In this document: one piece after another, positions 8,853-20,073 of the stretch | Layout: each line of letters starts with the position of its first letter | Numbering within the stretch: the first letter of the stretch is position 1 | From: Streptomyces showdoensis | GTDB taxonomy: Bacteria; Actinomycetota; Actinomycetes; Streptomycetales; Streptomycetaceae | Direction: 5' to 3' | Assembly (NCBI RefSeq): GCF_039535475.1 | Contig: NZ_BAAAXG010000026.1 | Location: 3,095,501 to 3,159,500, forward strand | Length of the DNA: 64,000 bases | Notes under the pieces: model-generated | What the model was told of the DNA's origin: nothing | Databases searched by the model: none | The model's input: the letters and a program-made list of their open reading frames with translations, nothing else | Made by a program: the position numbers and the translations under genes

Positions 8853-8858
8853 TACCGT
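8853..8858 (+). promoter_or_regulatory. -10-like hexamer TACCGT upstream of dgt
   Basis: The hexamer ends six bases before ATG 8865 and no Shine-Dalgarno is present, which fits a leaderless dgt mRNA. TTGTCC at 8836-8841 is too close (11-base spacer) to be a normal -35. Confidence 0.4.
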
Positions 8859-8864
8859 CGACGC

Positions 8865-10175
8865 ATGGAAGGCATCACGGAACCCACGGACCACGACACC
8901 CCCGGCTACGACGACGCCGCCACCGAGCGCTGGGCCGCAGAGCCCGACAAACGGCCCGGGCGGACCGCCTTCCAGCGCGACCGGGCCCGGGTCCTGCACT
9001 CCGCCGCGCTGCGCAGGCTCGCCGGCAAGACGCAGGTCGTCACGCCCGGCACCCTCAGCCACGCCTGGGACGCCAGCCCCCGCACCCGGCTCACCCACTC
9101 CCTGGAGTGCGCCCAGGTCGGCCGCGAGCTCGGGGCCGCGCTCGGCTGCGACCCCGACCTCGTCGAGGCCGCCTGTCTCGCCCACGACATGGGCCACCCG
9201 CCCTTCGGGCACAACGGCGAGCAGGCCCTCAACGACTTCGCCAAGGACTGCGGCGGCTTCGAGGGCAACGCCCAGTCGCTGCGCCTGCTCACCCGCATCG
9301 AGCCCAAGCGGTTCATCGCCGACCCCGACACCGGCCGGCCGCTCAGCGTCGGACTCAACCTCACCCGCGCCGCCCTCGACGCCGCCACCAAGTACCCCTG
9401 GGGGCGCGGCGGCCACCCCACCGACCCCGGCTCGCCGAAGTTCGGCGTGTACGACGACGACCTGCCGGTCTTCGAGTGGATCCGGGCCGGCTCCCCGGCC
9501 CACCGCAAGTGCTTCGAGGCCCAGGTGATGGACTGGTCCGACGACGTGGCCTACTCGGTGCACGACGTCGAGGACGGCCTGCACGCCGGGCACATCGACC
9601 CCAACATGCTGTTCGCCGAGCCCGAGCGCGCCGACATCTGGGCCGTCGCCCTCGGACGCTACGTACCCGAGGACACCGACCCGCAGGAGCTCGCCGACGC
9701 CCTCGACCGGCTCCTCGACCAGGACTGGTGGCCGCACGGCTACGACGGATCGGCCGTCGCCCAGGCCCGCCTCAAGGACGCCACCAGCCAGCTCATCGGC
9801 CGCTTCTGCCTCGCCGCCGAGGGCGCCACCCGGCAGGCCTTCGGCTCCGGCCGCCTCACCCGCTACGGCGCCGAGCTCGTCGTCCCCCGCGAGACCCGCA
9901 ACGAATGCGCCGTCCTCAAGGCCGTCGCCGACCGCTACGTGATGCAGCGCGCCGAACAGGAGGCGCTCCGCGCCGACCAGCGGATCGTCCTCGCCGAGCT
10001 CGCGGAGGCGCTCACCGCCCGTGCCCCCGAGGGGCTCGACCCGCAGTTCCGCGCCCTCTTCGTCACCGCCCCCGACGACCGTTCCCGCAAGCGGGTGATC
10101 GTCGACCAGATCGCCTCCCTCACCGACGCCTCCGCCCGCAGCCTCCACGCCCGCTTCAGGACCCCGCGCCGCTAG
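8865..10175 (+). CDS. dgt: Deoxyguanosinetriphosphate triphosphohydrolase-like protein (dGTPase)
   Basis: This 436-residue HD-domain enzyme hydrolyses dNTPs, classically dGTP, to the nucleoside and triphosphate. The HD metal site is complete: RTRLTHSLE (His78), [16 protein letters not shown] (His107, Asp108, His111) and [17 protein letters not shown]. The start ATG gives [17 protein letters not shown], the usual N-terminus before the conserved [21 protein letters not shown]. In Streptomyces this gene commonly sits beside dnaG, as here. A GC-rich hairpin (10174-10211) follows the stop. Confidence 0.93.
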   Translation: MEGITEPTDHDTPGYDDAATERWAAEPDKRPGRTAFQRDRARVLHSAALRRLAGKTQVVTPGTLSHAWDASPRTRLTHSLECAQVGRELGAALGCDPDLVEAACLAHDMGHPPFGHNGEQALNDFAKDCGGFEGNAQSLRLLTRIEPKRFIADPDTGRPLSVGLNLTRAALDAATKYPWGRGGHPTDPGSPKFGVYDDDLPVFEWIRAGSPAHRKCFEAQVMDWSDDVAYSVHDVEDGLHAGHIDPNMLFAEPERADIWAVALGRYVPEDTDPQELADALDRLLDQDWWPHGYDGSAVAQARLKDATSQLIGRFCLAAEGATRQAFGSGRLTRYGAELVVPRETRNECAVLKAVADRYVMQRAEQEALRADQRIVLAELAEALTARAPEGLDPQFRALFVTAPDDRSRKRVIVDQIASLTDASARSLHARFRTPRR

Positions 10176-10211
10176 GGGGCGTCCCACCGGTCAGGGCCGT
10201 TCGCCCCCTTT
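10174..10211 (+). terminator. Hairpin after dgt
   Basis: An 8-bp stem (AGGGGGCG with CGCCCCCT) encloses a 20-base loop and is followed by a short T stretch, overlapping the dgt stop codon. Confidence 0.5.
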
Positions 10212-10316
10212 CCGCGCCCCACGGTCGTGCGGGACCCTCGCATGCACGCCCCGAGGAGGTGCGGCCCGGGCCGGGCAGGGGGGCGTAGCGTAGTGAACCG
10301 GTCGCAACGAGGAGGA

Positions 10317-11594
10317 ATGAACGTGGTCGACGCAGATCAGACCTTCGTCATCGTCGGCGGGGGACTCGCCGGAGCCAAGGCCGCGGAGACCCTCCGCGCC
10401 GAGGGGTTCAACGGCCGGGTGATCCTCATCGGCGACGAACGCGACCACCCCTACGAGCGTCCACCCCTCTCCAAGGGCTTCCTCCTCGGCAAGGAGGACC
10501 GGGACTCCGTCTTCGTCCACGAGCCCGCCTGGTACGCGCAGGCCGACATCGAGCTCCACCTCGGCCAGACCGTCGTCTCCATCGACCGCGAGGCCCGCAC
10601 CGTCCGCCTCGGCGACGGCACCGTGATCCGCTACGACAAGCTGCTCCTCGCCACCGGCGCCGAGCCGCGCCGCCTCGACGTCCCCGGCACCGGACTCGCC
10701 GGCGTCCACCACCTGCGCCGCCTCGCCCACGCCGAGCGGCTGCGGCACGTCCTCGCCGCCCTCGGCCGCGACAACGGGCACCTGGTGATCGCCGGGGCCG
10801 GCTGGATCGGCCTGGAGGTCGCCGCCGCGGCCCGCGAGTACGGCGCCGAGGTCACCGTCATCGAGCCCGCCCCCACCCCGCTGCACCACGTCCTCGGCCC
10901 CGAACTCGGCCAGCTCTTCGCCGACCTGCACGCCGAGCACGGCGTCCGCTTCCACTTCGGCGCCAAGATCACCGAGATCACCGGCCAGGACGGCATGGTC
11001 CTCGCCGTCCGCACCGACGACGGCGAGGAGCACCCGGCCCACGACGTGCTCGCCGCCGTCGGCGCCGCCCCGCGCACCGCCCTCGCCGAGAACTCCGGCC
11101 TCGCCCTGGTCGACCGCGCCGACGGCGGCGGCATCGCCGTCGACGAGTCGCTGCGCACCTCGGACCCCGACATCTTCGCCGTGGGCGACGTCGCCGCCGC
11201 CCACCACCCGTCGCTGCACACCCGGCTGCGCGTCGAGCACTGGGCCAACGCCCTCAACGGCGGCCCCGCCGCCGCCCGCGCCATGCTCGGCCGGCACGTC
11301 TCCTACGACCGCGTCCCGTACTTCTTCTCCGACCAGTACGACGTCGGCCTGGAGTACTCGGGCTGGGCGCCCCCCGGCTCGTACGACCAGGTCGTGCTCC
11401 GCGGGGACGTCGGCAAGCGGGAGTTCATCGCCTTCTGGCTCAAGGACCGCCGGGTGCTCGCCGGGATGAACGTGAATGTGTGGGACGTCACAGAGCGGAT
11501 CCAGGACCTGATCCGCTCCCGTGCCGCCGTGGACACCGACGCCCTGGCCGACCCGTCCGTCCCCCTGGAGGACCTGACCGACCGAGTCGGCTGA
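10317..11594 (+). CDS. NAD(P)/FAD-dependent ferredoxin reductase
   Basis: This 425-residue flavoprotein of the rubredoxin/ferredoxin reductase family passes electrons from NAD(P)H to a small iron-sulfur partner, for example for a cytochrome P450. The FAD dinucleotide motif is VIVGGGLAGAKAA (11-23). The NAD motif is VIAGAGWIGLEVAAAAREYGA. The second FAD motif is TSDPDIFAVGDVAA, and a C-terminal reductase domain carries VEHWANALNGG. ATG 10317 is chosen because a near-perfect ribosome site (gaggagga) lies immediately upstream. No ferredoxin or P450 gene is adjacent, so the partner is unknown. Confidence 0.88.
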   Translation: MNVVDADQTFVIVGGGLAGAKAAETLRAEGFNGRVILIGDERDHPYERPPLSKGFLLGKEDRDSVFVHEPAWYAQADIELHLGQTVVSIDREARTVRLGDGTVIRYDKLLLATGAEPRRLDVPGTGLAGVHHLRRLAHAERLRHVLAALGRDNGHLVIAGAGWIGLEVAAAAREYGAEVTVIEPAPTPLHHVLGPELGQLFADLHAEHGVRFHFGAKITEITGQDGMVLAVRTDDGEEHPAHDVLAAVGAAPRTALAENSGLALVDRADGGGIAVDESLRTSDPDIFAVGDVAAAHHPSLHTRLRVEHWANALNGGPAAARAMLGRHVSYDRVPYFFSDQYDVGLEYSGWAPPGSYDQVVLRGDVGKREFIAFWLKDRRVLAGMNVNVWDVTERIQDLIRSRAAVDTDALADPSVPLEDLTDRVG

Positions 11595-11604
11595 GTCGGG
11601 CCCG

Positions 11605-11610
11605 TAGAAT
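11605..11610 (+). promoter_or_regulatory. -10-like hexamer TAGAAT upstream of dnaG
   Basis: TAGAAT ends six bases before the GTG of dnaG with no ribosome binding site between, suggesting a leaderless start in the 22-base gap after the reductase gene. Confidence 0.45.
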
Positions 11611-11616
11611 TCATGC

Positions 11617-13515
11617 GTGGCAGGCAGGATCAACGATGACGACGTGAAGGCGGTACGGGACGCGGTCCCGATCGACGCCGTCGTGTCCGAGTACCTCCAG
11701 CTGCGCAACGCGGGCGGCGGGAACCTGAAGGGTCTCTGCCCCTTCCACGACGAGAAGTCGCCCTCCTTCCAGGTCAGCCCGAGCAAGGGACTCTTCCACT
11801 GCTTCGGCTGCCAGGAGGGCGGCGACACCATCGCCTTCGTGATGAAGATCGACCACCTCTCCTTCTCGGAGACGGTCGAGCGCCTCGCCGCGAAGGCGGG
11901 CATCACCCTGCGCTACGAGGAGGGCGGGTACAACCCCGGCCACCAGCGCGGCGAACGCACCCGGCTGGTCGAGGCCCACCAGGCCGCCGCGCAGTACTAC
12001 GCCGAGCAACTCGGCTCCGCCGAGGCCGAGATCGGCCGCACGTTCCTCGCCGAGCGCGGCTTCGACCAGGCCGCCGCCGCACACTTCGGCGTGGGCTACT
12101 CCCCGGCCGGCTGGGACCACCTCACCCGCTTCCTGCGCGGCAAGGGCTTCTCCGACCGCGAGCTGATCCTCTCCGGCCTCTCCCAGGAGGGCCGCCGCGG
12201 CCCCATCGACCGCTTCCGCGGCCGGCTCATGTGGCCGATCAAGGACGTCGGCGGCGACGTCGTCGGCTTCGGCGCCCGCAAGCTCCGCGAGGACGACAAC
12301 GGGCCCAAGTACCTCAACACCCCCGAGACGCCGATCTACAAGAAGTCCCAGGTGCTCTACGGCATCGACCTGGCCAAGAAGGACATCGCCAAGGTCAGCC
12401 GCGCCGTCGTCGTCGAGGGCTACACCGACGTCATGGCCTGCCACCTGGCCGGCGTCACCACCGCCATCGCCACCTGCGGCACCGCCTTCGGCGGCGAGCA
12501 CATCAAGATCCTGCGCCGCCTCCTCATGGACAACGGCTCGGCCCGCGTCATCTTCACCTTCGACGGCGACGCCGCCGGCCAGAAGGCCGCCCTGCGCGCC
12601 TTCGAGGACGACCAGAAGTTCGCCGCCGAGACCTACATCGCCATCGCCCCCGACGGCATGGACCCCTGCGAACTCCGCCTCGCCAAGGGCGACGAGGCCG
12701 TCGCCGACCTCGTCCAGCCGCGCACCCCGCTGTTCGAGTTCGCGCTGCGCCACATCGTGAGCCGCTACGACCTGGAGATCCCCTCCGGCCGGGCCGCCGC
12801 CCTCGACGAGGCCGCCCCGATCGTCGCCCGGATCAAGAACGTCGCCTCGCAGCACGAGGTCGCCGTCCAGCTCGCCGGCATGCTCGGCATCCTCGACACC
12901 CAGTTCGTCGTCCGCCGGGTCGCCCAGATCGCCCGCTGGCAGCGCGGCGGCGGCAAGGACCAGGGCCCGGCGCGCGACGGCGCCCGGAAGCAGCGCACCT
13001 ACGGCGAGGTCCAGGCCCCCGTCGCCCCCGCCGGGCCCGCGCTCAACCTGCGCAGCCCCGCCCACCGCACCGAGCGCGAACTGCTCAAGCTGGCCCTGCA
13101 GCGCCCGGAGCTGGTCTCCCCGGCCTTCGACGCCTACGGCATCGACGAGTTCACCGCCCCGCCCTACGCAGCCGTCCGGCAGTGCATCCAGGACGCGGGC
13201 GGCGCCACCGACGCCCCCTCCGACTACCTCGACGCGGTCCGCGAGGCCGCGCCCGACGACACCGTCCGCGCGCTCGTCACCGAGCTCGCCGTCGAGACGA
13301 TCTTCGCCAGGACCGTCGACGAGGCCTACGCGGGCGACCAGCTCGTCACCGTCCGGCTGCGCGCCGTCGACCGGCGCATCCGCGACGTCCAGGGCACCCT
13401 GGCGCGGCTCGGCGGCAACGGCGACCCGGGACGGGTGACGGCCGTGCAGAACGAGCTGTGGGTGCTCACCCAGTACGGGCAGTCGCTGCGCAACAACGGC
13501 GCCGCGGCCCTCTGA
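11617..13515 (+). CDS. dnaG: DNA primase
   Basis: This 632-residue replicative primase makes RNA primers at the fork with DnaB. The N-terminal CHC2 zinc finger has Cys41, His44, Cys62 and Cys65 (CPFHDE and [10 protein letters not shown]). The catalytic TOPRIM domain contains [11 protein letters not shown] near 262 and [13 protein letters not shown] near 309. The C-terminal helicase-interaction domain covers about 470-632. Length and order match the family. The GTG start gives [20 protein letters not shown]. It is followed by the sigma factor gene, as in the classical primase-sigma macromolecular-synthesis arrangement. Confidence 0.97.
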   Translation: MAGRINDDDVKAVRDAVPIDAVVSEYLQLRNAGGGNLKGLCPFHDEKSPSFQVSPSKGLFHCFGCQEGGDTIAFVMKIDHLSFSETVERLAAKAGITLRYEEGGYNPGHQRGERTRLVEAHQAAAQYYAEQLGSAEAEIGRTFLAERGFDQAAAAHFGVGYSPAGWDHLTRFLRGKGFSDRELILSGLSQEGRRGPIDRFRGRLMWPIKDVGGDVVGFGARKLREDDNGPKYLNTPETPIYKKSQVLYGIDLAKKDIAKVSRAVVVEGYTDVMACHLAGVTTAIATCGTAFGGEHIKILRRLLMDNGSARVIFTFDGDAAGQKAALRAFEDDQKFAAETYIAIAPDGMDPCELRLAKGDEAVADLVQPRTPLFEFALRHIVSRYDLEIPSGRAAALDEAAPIVARIKNVASQHEVAVQLAGMLGILDTQFVVRRVAQIARWQRGGGKDQGPARDGARKQRTYGEVQAPVAPAGPALNLRSPAHRTERELLKLALQRPELVSPAFDAYGIDEFTAPPYAAVRQCIQDAGGATDAPSDYLDAVREAAPDDTVRALVTELAVETIFARTVDEAYAGDQLVTVRLRAVDRRIRDVQGTLARLGGNGDPGRVTAVQNELWVLTQYGQSLRNNGAAAL

Positions 13516-13687
13516 GAACGGGCGCGGACGCCCGCCGCCACACGTTCGGTCACGGACCGGACTCAAAAAGTCACCGCACGCCCCTCGTGGCGGCGATGTG
13601 TCGTACCGCACACTGGGTGACGGTGCAGTCCCGCTGCCGTCACGCCCCCGAACCGGCAGCGATCACCCACCCTGGAGGTCGCCCCCC

Positions 13688-14716
<1,029 letters not shown>

Positions 14717-14717
14717 G

Positions 14718-14758
14718 CCCGTGGCCCCGGTCGTCCGACGGACGCCCAGGGCCACGGG
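14718..14758. terminator. Hairpin between convergent hrdA and ABC exporter genes
   Basis: A 9-bp perfect stem (cccgtggcc with ggccacggg) lies in the 63-base gap between the two convergent genes and could act in both directions. There is no T run. Confidence 0.5.
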
Positions 14759-14779
14759 AACCTGCGGCACGGCCGCGGA

Positions 14780-16705
14780 TCAGTCCACTTCGGCCACGGC
14801 CTGCGCGAACTGCGCCGCGTACAGGCGGGCGTAGGCGCCGCCCGAGGACAGCAGCTCCTCGTGGGTGCCCTGCTCCACGATCGAGCCGTTCTCCATCACC
14901 AGGATCACGTCGGCGTCCCGGATGGTGGAGAGCCGGTGCGCGATCACGAAGCTGGTCCGCCCGTGCGCGAGCCGCGCCATCGCCTTCTGGATCAGCACCT
15001 CGGTACGGGTGTCGACCGAGCTGGTCGCCTCGTCGAGGACCAGGATCACCGGGTCGGACAGGAACGCCCGCGCGATGGTGATCAGCTGCTTCTCACCGGC
15101 GCTGACGCCGGCGCCGTCGTCGTCGATGACGGTGTCGTAGCCCTCGGGCAGGGTGCGGATGAAGCGGTCGGCGTGCGCGGCCCGCGCCGCCGCCTCGATC
15201 TCCGCCCGGCTCACCTCGCGCGTCGTGCCGTAGGCGATGTTCTCGGCGATGGTGCCGCCGAAGAGCCAGGTGTCCTGGAGGACCATGCCGATCCCGGCCC
15301 GCAGCTCCTCGCGGGCCATCTTCGAGACGTCGACGCCGTCGAGGGTGATCCGGCCGCCGGTCACCTCGTAGAACCGCATGAGGAGGTTGACCAGGGTGGT
15401 CTTGCCGGCGCCGGTCGGGCCGACGATCGCGACCGTCTGACCCGGCTCCACCGCGAGCGACAGGTCCTCGATGAGCGGCTTGTCCGCCTCGTAGCGGAAG
15501 GAGACGCCCTCCAGGGCGACCTTGCCCTTGAGGTCGACCGGGTGCTCGCCGACCGGGGAGTCCGGCGCCTGCTCCTCGGCGTCCAGCAGCTCGAAGATCC
15601 GCTCGGCCGAGGCGACGCCCGACTGCACCAGGTTCGCCATGGAGGCGACCTGGGTCAGCGGCATCGAGAACTGCCGGGAGTACTGGATGAAGGCCTGCAC
15701 GTCACCGATGGACAGGGTGCCGCTCGCGACCCGCAGACCGCCGACCACGGCGACCAGGACGTAGTTGATGTTCGAGATGAAGAACATCACCGGCTGCATC
15801 ACGCCGCTGTTGAACTGGGCCTTGAACCCGGCCTCGTACAGCGCCTCGTTCTGCTCGTGGAAGTCCTTCCCGGACTCCTCCTGGCGGCCGAAGACCTTCA
15901 CCAGCGTGTGACCGGTGTACATCTCCTCCACATGGGCGTTGAGCTTGCCCGTGGACTTCCACTGCTGCACGAAGTGCGGCTGCGAGCGCTTGCCGATCCT
16001 CGTGGCCACCACGACCGACAGCGGCACCGTCAGCAGCGCCACCAGGGCGAGCAGCGGCGAGATCCAGAACATCATCGCCAGCACGCCCACGATGGTCAGC
16101 AGCGAGTTGATCAGCTGGCCCATCGACTGCTGGAGGGTCTGCGAGACGTTGTCGATGTCGTTGGTCGCCCGGGACAGCACCTCGCCGCGCTTGGCCTTGT
16201 CGAAGTACGACAGCGGCAGCCGCGCCAGCTTCGTCTGGACGTCCTCGCGCATCCGGTACACGGTCCGGTTGATCACCTTGATCGACATGCGGGTCGAGAC
16301 CAGCATCAGCAGGCCCGCGAGCACGTACACGACCAGCACGAGACCGAGGACCTCGCCGACCGCCGTGAAGTCGATGCCCTGGCCGGGGGTGAAGTCCACC
16401 CCGGACAGCATGTCCGCCATCCCGGAGTCGCCCTTGGCGCGCAGCGCGGCCAGCGCCTGCTCCTTCGTGGCGCCCTCGGGCATCTGCCGCCCGACCACGC
16501 CCGCGAAGACCAGGTCGGTCGCCCGGCCGAGGATCTTCGGCCCGACCACCGAGGCCGCCACCGACAGCACGCCGGCGACCAGCATCAGCCACAGCGAGCT
16601 CCGCTCCGGAGCCAGCTGCTTCAGCAGCCGCTTCCCGGAGCCCTTGAAGTCCATGGAGCGCTGGTCGGGGCCACCGCCGGCCATGGGCATACGTGGACCC
16701 GCCAT
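14780..16705 (-). CDS. ABC exporter, fused membrane-ATPase subunit (second of a pair)
   Basis: This 641-residue half-exporter has a six-helix membrane domain (LWLMLVAGVLSVAASVVGPKI onward) and a C-terminal ATPase. Walker A is GPTGAGKTT, and Walker B VILVLDEATSSVD keeps the catalytic Glu. The signature loop is VSAGEKQL instead of LSGGQ, so it is degenerate. ATG 16705 overlaps the upstream stop codon by one base (TGATG), giving translational coupling. Partner and substrate are discussed with the gene at 16705-18438; the cargo cannot be told from sequence. Confidence 0.92.
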   Translation of the reverse strand: MAGPRMPMAGGGPDQRSMDFKGSGKRLLKQLAPERSSLWLMLVAGVLSVAASVVGPKILGRATDLVFAGVVGRQMPEGATKEQALAALRAKGDSGMADMLSGVDFTPGQGIDFTAVGEVLGLVLVVYVLAGLLMLVSTRMSIKVINRTVYRMREDVQTKLARLPLSYFDKAKRGEVLSRATNDIDNVSQTLQQSMGQLINSLLTIVGVLAMMFWISPLLALVALLTVPLSVVVATRIGKRSQPHFVQQWKSTGKLNAHVEEMYTGHTLVKVFGRQEESGKDFHEQNEALYEAGFKAQFNSGVMQPVMFFISNINYVLVAVVGGLRVASGTLSIGDVQAFIQYSRQFSMPLTQVASMANLVQSGVASAERIFELLDAEEQAPDSPVGEHPVDLKGKVALEGVSFRYEADKPLIEDLSLAVEPGQTVAIVGPTGAGKTTLVNLLMRFYEVTGGRITLDGVDVSKMAREELRAGIGMVLQDTWLFGGTIAENIAYGTTREVSRAEIEAAARAAHADRFIRTLPEGYDTVIDDDGAGVSAGEKQLITIARAFLSDPVILVLDEATSSVDTRTEVLIQKAMARLAHGRTSFVIAHRLSTIRDADVILVMENGSIVEQGTHEELLSSGGAYARLYAAQFAQAVAEVD

Positions 16706-18438
16706 CAGGCCGCCTCCGCCTCGGTCAGCTGGGAGAGCACGATCTCCCGGTACGTCTCGTTCTCCGCCATCAGCTCGTGGTGCCGTCCGGTGCCCACGAC
16801 CCGGCCCTCGTCGAGGACGACGATCCGGTCGGCGTCCCGGATGGTCGACACGCGCTGGGCGACGATCACCACCGTCGCGTCGGAGGTCTCCGTCGAGAGC
16901 GCCGCCCGCAGCAGGGCGTCCGTCTCGTAGTCGAGCGCCGAGAACGAGTCGTCGAAGAGATAGATCTCGGGCTTCTGCACCAGCGTGCGGGCGATGGCGA
17001 GCCGCTGCCGCTGCCCGCCGGACACGTTCGTGCCGCCCTGCGCGATCGGCGCGTTCAGCCCGGCCTCCAGCTTCCGCACGAAGTCGGCGGCCTGGGCGAC
17101 CTCCAGGGCGTGCCACAGCTCCTCGTCGCTCGCGTCCGGCTTCCCGTACCGCAGGTTGGTCGCGACCGTCCCGGAGAACAGGTACGGCTTCTGCGGGACC
17201 AGGCCGACCGTCCGCGCCATCAGCGCCGGGTCGAGCTCCCGCACGTCCACGCCGTCCACGAGGACCTCGCCGCCGGTCACGTCGAACAGCCGCGGCACCA
17301 GCCCCAGCAGCGTCGACTTGCCGCTGCCGGTGGAGCCGATGATCGCGGTGGTCTCGCCCGGCCGGGCGACCAGCCCGACGTCCTTGAGCACCGACTCCTC
17401 GGCGCCCGGGTACCGGAAGTCCGCGCTCCTGACCTCCAGGTGCCCGCGCCGCAGCAGCTTCGTCACCGGCGCGGCCGGCGGGACCACGCTGGACTCGGTC
17501 GCCAGGACCTCCTCGATGCGTTCGGCGCACACCTCGGCCCGCGGCACCATCATGAACATGAAGGTGGCCATCATGACGGCCATCACGATCTGCATCAGAT
17601 AGGCGAGGAAGGCGGTCAGCGCGCCGATCTCCATCCCGCCGCTGTCGATGCGGTGCGCGCCGAACCAGACGACGGCGATCGACGACACGTTCACGACCGT
17701 CATCACGGTCGGGAACATGAGCGCCATCAGCCGCCCGGTGGACATCGACACCTCGGTCAGCTCGGCGTTGGAGCCGGCGAAGCGCTCGCGCTCGTAGTCG
17801 TCCTTCACGAAGGCCCGGATCACCCGGTTGCCGGTGATCTGCTCGCGCAGCACCCGGTTCACGGTGTCGAGCCGGGTCTGCATGGTGCGGAACAGCGGGC
17901 GCATCCTCCGCACGATCAGCGAGACGGCGATGCCGAGCACCGGCACGACGGCGAGCAGCACCGCCGACAGCGGCACGTCCTGGCCGAGCGCCATGACGAT
18001 GCCGCCGACGCACATGATCGGCGCCGAGACCATCAGCGTGAACGCCATCAGGACCAGCATCTGGACCTGCTGCACGTCGTTGGTGGTCCGGGTGATCAGC
18101 GACGGCGCGCCGAACTGCCCGAGCTCGCGGGAGGAGAAGGACTGCACCCGGTCGAAGACCGCGGCCCGCACGTCCCGCCCGAGCGCGGAGGCGGTGCGCG
18201 CCCCGAAGTAGACGGCCCCGATGTTGCAGACGACCTGGATCACGGACACGCCGATCATCAGCGCGCCGAACCGCAGGATGTAGCCGGTGTCCCCGCTCAC
18301 GACACCGTTGTCGATGATGTCGGCGTTCAGGGTCGGCAGGTAGAGCGTGGCGCTGGTCTGCAGCAGCTGCAGCACCACGAGCAGGGCGATCGGTTTTCGG
18401 TACGGCCGGAGGTGGGTTCGGAGAAGTCTTATGAGCAC
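16705..18438 (-). CDS. ABC exporter, fused membrane-ATPase subunit (first of a pair)
   Basis: This 577-residue half-exporter starts MLIRLLRTHLRPYRKPIALL (GTG start). The ATPase has Walker A GSTGSGKST and a good signature, VSGGQRQR, but Walker B reads IYLFDDSFSALD with Asp in place of the catalytic Glu. It therefore complements the partner exactly: one composite ATP site is fully canonical and the other is degenerate, as in heterodimeric exporters of the TM287/288 and BmrCD type. Probable role: export of a drug, lipid or peptide across the cytoplasmic membrane. Confidence 0.92.
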   Translation of the reverse strand: MLIRLLRTHLRPYRKPIALLVVLQLLQTSATLYLPTLNADIIDNGVVSGDTGYILRFGALMIGVSVIQVVCNIGAVYFGARTASALGRDVRAAVFDRVQSFSSRELGQFGAPSLITRTTNDVQQVQMLVLMAFTLMVSAPIMCVGGIVMALGQDVPLSAVLLAVVPVLGIAVSLIVRRMRPLFRTMQTRLDTVNRVLREQITGNRVIRAFVKDDYERERFAGSNAELTEVSMSTGRLMALMFPTVMTVVNVSSIAVVWFGAHRIDSGGMEIGALTAFLAYLMQIVMAVMMATFMFMMVPRAEVCAERIEEVLATESSVVPPAAPVTKLLRRGHLEVRSADFRYPGAEESVLKDVGLVARPGETTAIIGSTGSGKSTLLGLVPRLFDVTGGEVLVDGVDVRELDPALMARTVGLVPQKPYLFSGTVATNLRYGKPDASDEELWHALEVAQAADFVRKLEAGLNAPIAQGGTNVSGGQRQRLAIARTLVQKPEIYLFDDSFSALDYETDALLRAALSTETSDATVVIVAQRVSTIRDADRIVVLDEGRVVGTGRHHELMAENETYREIVLSQLTEAEAA

Positions 18439-18596
18439 GGGTTCTACTATCGCCCGCGCCGCAGCGGTGTTACGAGTGGGTTTTGGAGGCGCGCCGCAGC
18501 CCTGGGGAAGTCTTTACGAAGCGGGGGCGGCGGACGGGACAGCGCCCCGCCGACCCGCTCGTCCGCGCCCGGTCAGCCCGGTCAGCCCGTGCCGCC

Positions 18597-20036
18597 TCAC
18601 CCGGCGAAGGCACCCGGATGGATCTGCTCGCGGGTGGCGACGTACTGCTGGCGCACGGCCTGGCCGACGGCCAGCTCCTCGCCGGGCTCGAAGACCTGGG
18701 CGGCGGCGCCCTGCCAGGCCGGGGGAGCGGAGGGGGAGAGCGTGCCGCGGGACACGCCGAGCGCCCAGGCGGCCTGCCGGGCCGCGCCGAGCGCCGCGTA
18801 GTCGGCCGGCTGGGGGACGACGACCTGCGCGCCGAACAGCGGGGGCGCGATGGCCTGGACGGCGGGCAGCCCCGCCGCCGCGCCGAGCAGGAAGACCCGG
18901 CGCACCTCGACGCCCCGGCCGCGGAGCACGTCCATGGCGTCGGCGAGGGAGCAGAGCATGCCCTCGAAGGCGGCGCGGGCCAGGTGCTCGGGCTTCATCG
19001 ACTCGCGGCGCAGCCCGGCGAGGGTGCCGGCGGTGTGCGGCAGGTTCGGCGTGCGCTCGCCCTCCAGATAGGGCAGCAGCACCAGTCCGGAGGAGCCGGG
19101 GGTCGAGGTGAGCGCGAGCGCGGAGAGCTCGTCGAGCGACTTCACCCCGAGCATCTCGGCCGTCCCGCGCAGCGCCCGTACGGCGTTCGAGGTGTGCACG
19201 ACCGGCAGGTGCATGCCGGTGGCGTCGGCGAAGGAGGTGATCGCGCCGTCCGGGTCGGAGAGCGCCTCGTGGTGGACGGCCATGACCGAGCCGGAGGCGC
19301 CGAGCGAGACGACGGCGTCGCCGCGGCCGAGCCCGAGCCCGAGGGCGGCCGCCATGGTCTCGCCGGTGCCGGCGGAGATCAGCAGCCCCTCGGGCGTGGT
19401 GCCGGCGGCCTCGGCGGGCCCGAGCACCTCGGGGAGGACGGCCTGGTGCCCGAGGGCCAGCTCGACCAGGTCGGGGCGGTACGTGCCGTTGCGGGCCGAC
19501 CAGTAGCCGGTGGCGGAGGCGGCGCCGCGGTCGGTGGTGCGGCGCGCGGGGCGGCCGAGCAGCTGCCAGACGAGCCAGTCGTGCGGCTGGAGGATCATCG
19601 CGACGCGCTGGGCGTGCTCGGGCTCGCTGCGGGCCAGCCAGCGCAGCTTGGCGAGCGGGAGCCCGGAGTGCGGGACCGCGCCGACGGCCTCGGACCAGGC
19701 GGATCGGCCCCCGAGCCCCTCCACGAGGTCGGCGGCGGCGACCTGGGCCCGCTTGTCGTTGCCGACCAGCGCGGGCCGCACCAGGGCGCCCTGCGGGTCG
19801 AGCGGGACCAGACCGTGCTGCTGGGCGGCGACCCCGATGGCCTCGACGCCCTCGAGCAGGCCGCCGGTGGCGGCCTCGCCGAGCGAGAGCAGCCAGGCCT
19901 GCGGGTCGACGTCGGGGGCCTTGGGTTCCAGGGGGTGCGGGGCATGCCCCTGCCGCAGCACGGCACCGGTATCGGCGTCACAGACGACGATGCGCGTGGA
20001 GTCCGAAGAGCTGTCGAGTCCGGCGACTATCCCCAT
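18597..20036 (-). CDS. xylB: Xylulokinase (FGGY carbohydrate kinase)
   Basis: This 479-residue kinase phosphorylates D-xylulose to xylulose 5-phosphate in the cytoplasm. The N-terminal FGGY domain starts MGIVAGLDSSSDSTRIVVCD and has the substrate motif IGVAAQQHGLVPLD. The C-terminal domain holds GDAVVSLGASGSVMAV and RRVFLLGAAAGLPAVQAIAP, the phosphate and adenosine loops. Length matches XylB. No isomerase gene is adjacent, so the sugar assignment is by family resemblance. Confidence 0.85.
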   Translation of the reverse strand: MGIVAGLDSSSDSTRIVVCDADTGAVLRQGHAPHPLEPKAPDVDPQAWLLSLGEAATGGLLEGVEAIGVAAQQHGLVPLDPQGALVRPALVGNDKRAQVAAADLVEGLGGRSAWSEAVGAVPHSGLPLAKLRWLARSEPEHAQRVAMILQPHDWLVWQLLGRPARRTTDRGAASATGYWSARNGTYRPDLVELALGHQAVLPEVLGPAEAAGTTPEGLLISAGTGETMAAALGLGLGRGDAVVSLGASGSVMAVHHEALSDPDGAITSFADATGMHLPVVHTSNAVRALRGTAEMLGVKSLDELSALALTSTPGSSGLVLLPYLEGERTPNLPHTAGTLAGLRRESMKPEHLARAAFEGMLCSLADAMDVLRGRGVEVRRVFLLGAAAGLPAVQAIAPPLFGAQVVVPQPADYAALGAARQAAWALGVSRGTLSPSAPPAWQGAAAQVFEPGEELAVGQAVRQQYVATREQIHPGAFAG

Positions 20037-20073
20037 GGCACATGATTCTGCCGCATGCGGGGCCGTTCCGGGT

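Noticed and set aside
14780..18013. Single giant ABC protein of over 1000 codons
   Set aside because: The upstream third is out of frame with the first exporter subunit. The real structure is two coupled genes meeting at 16705.
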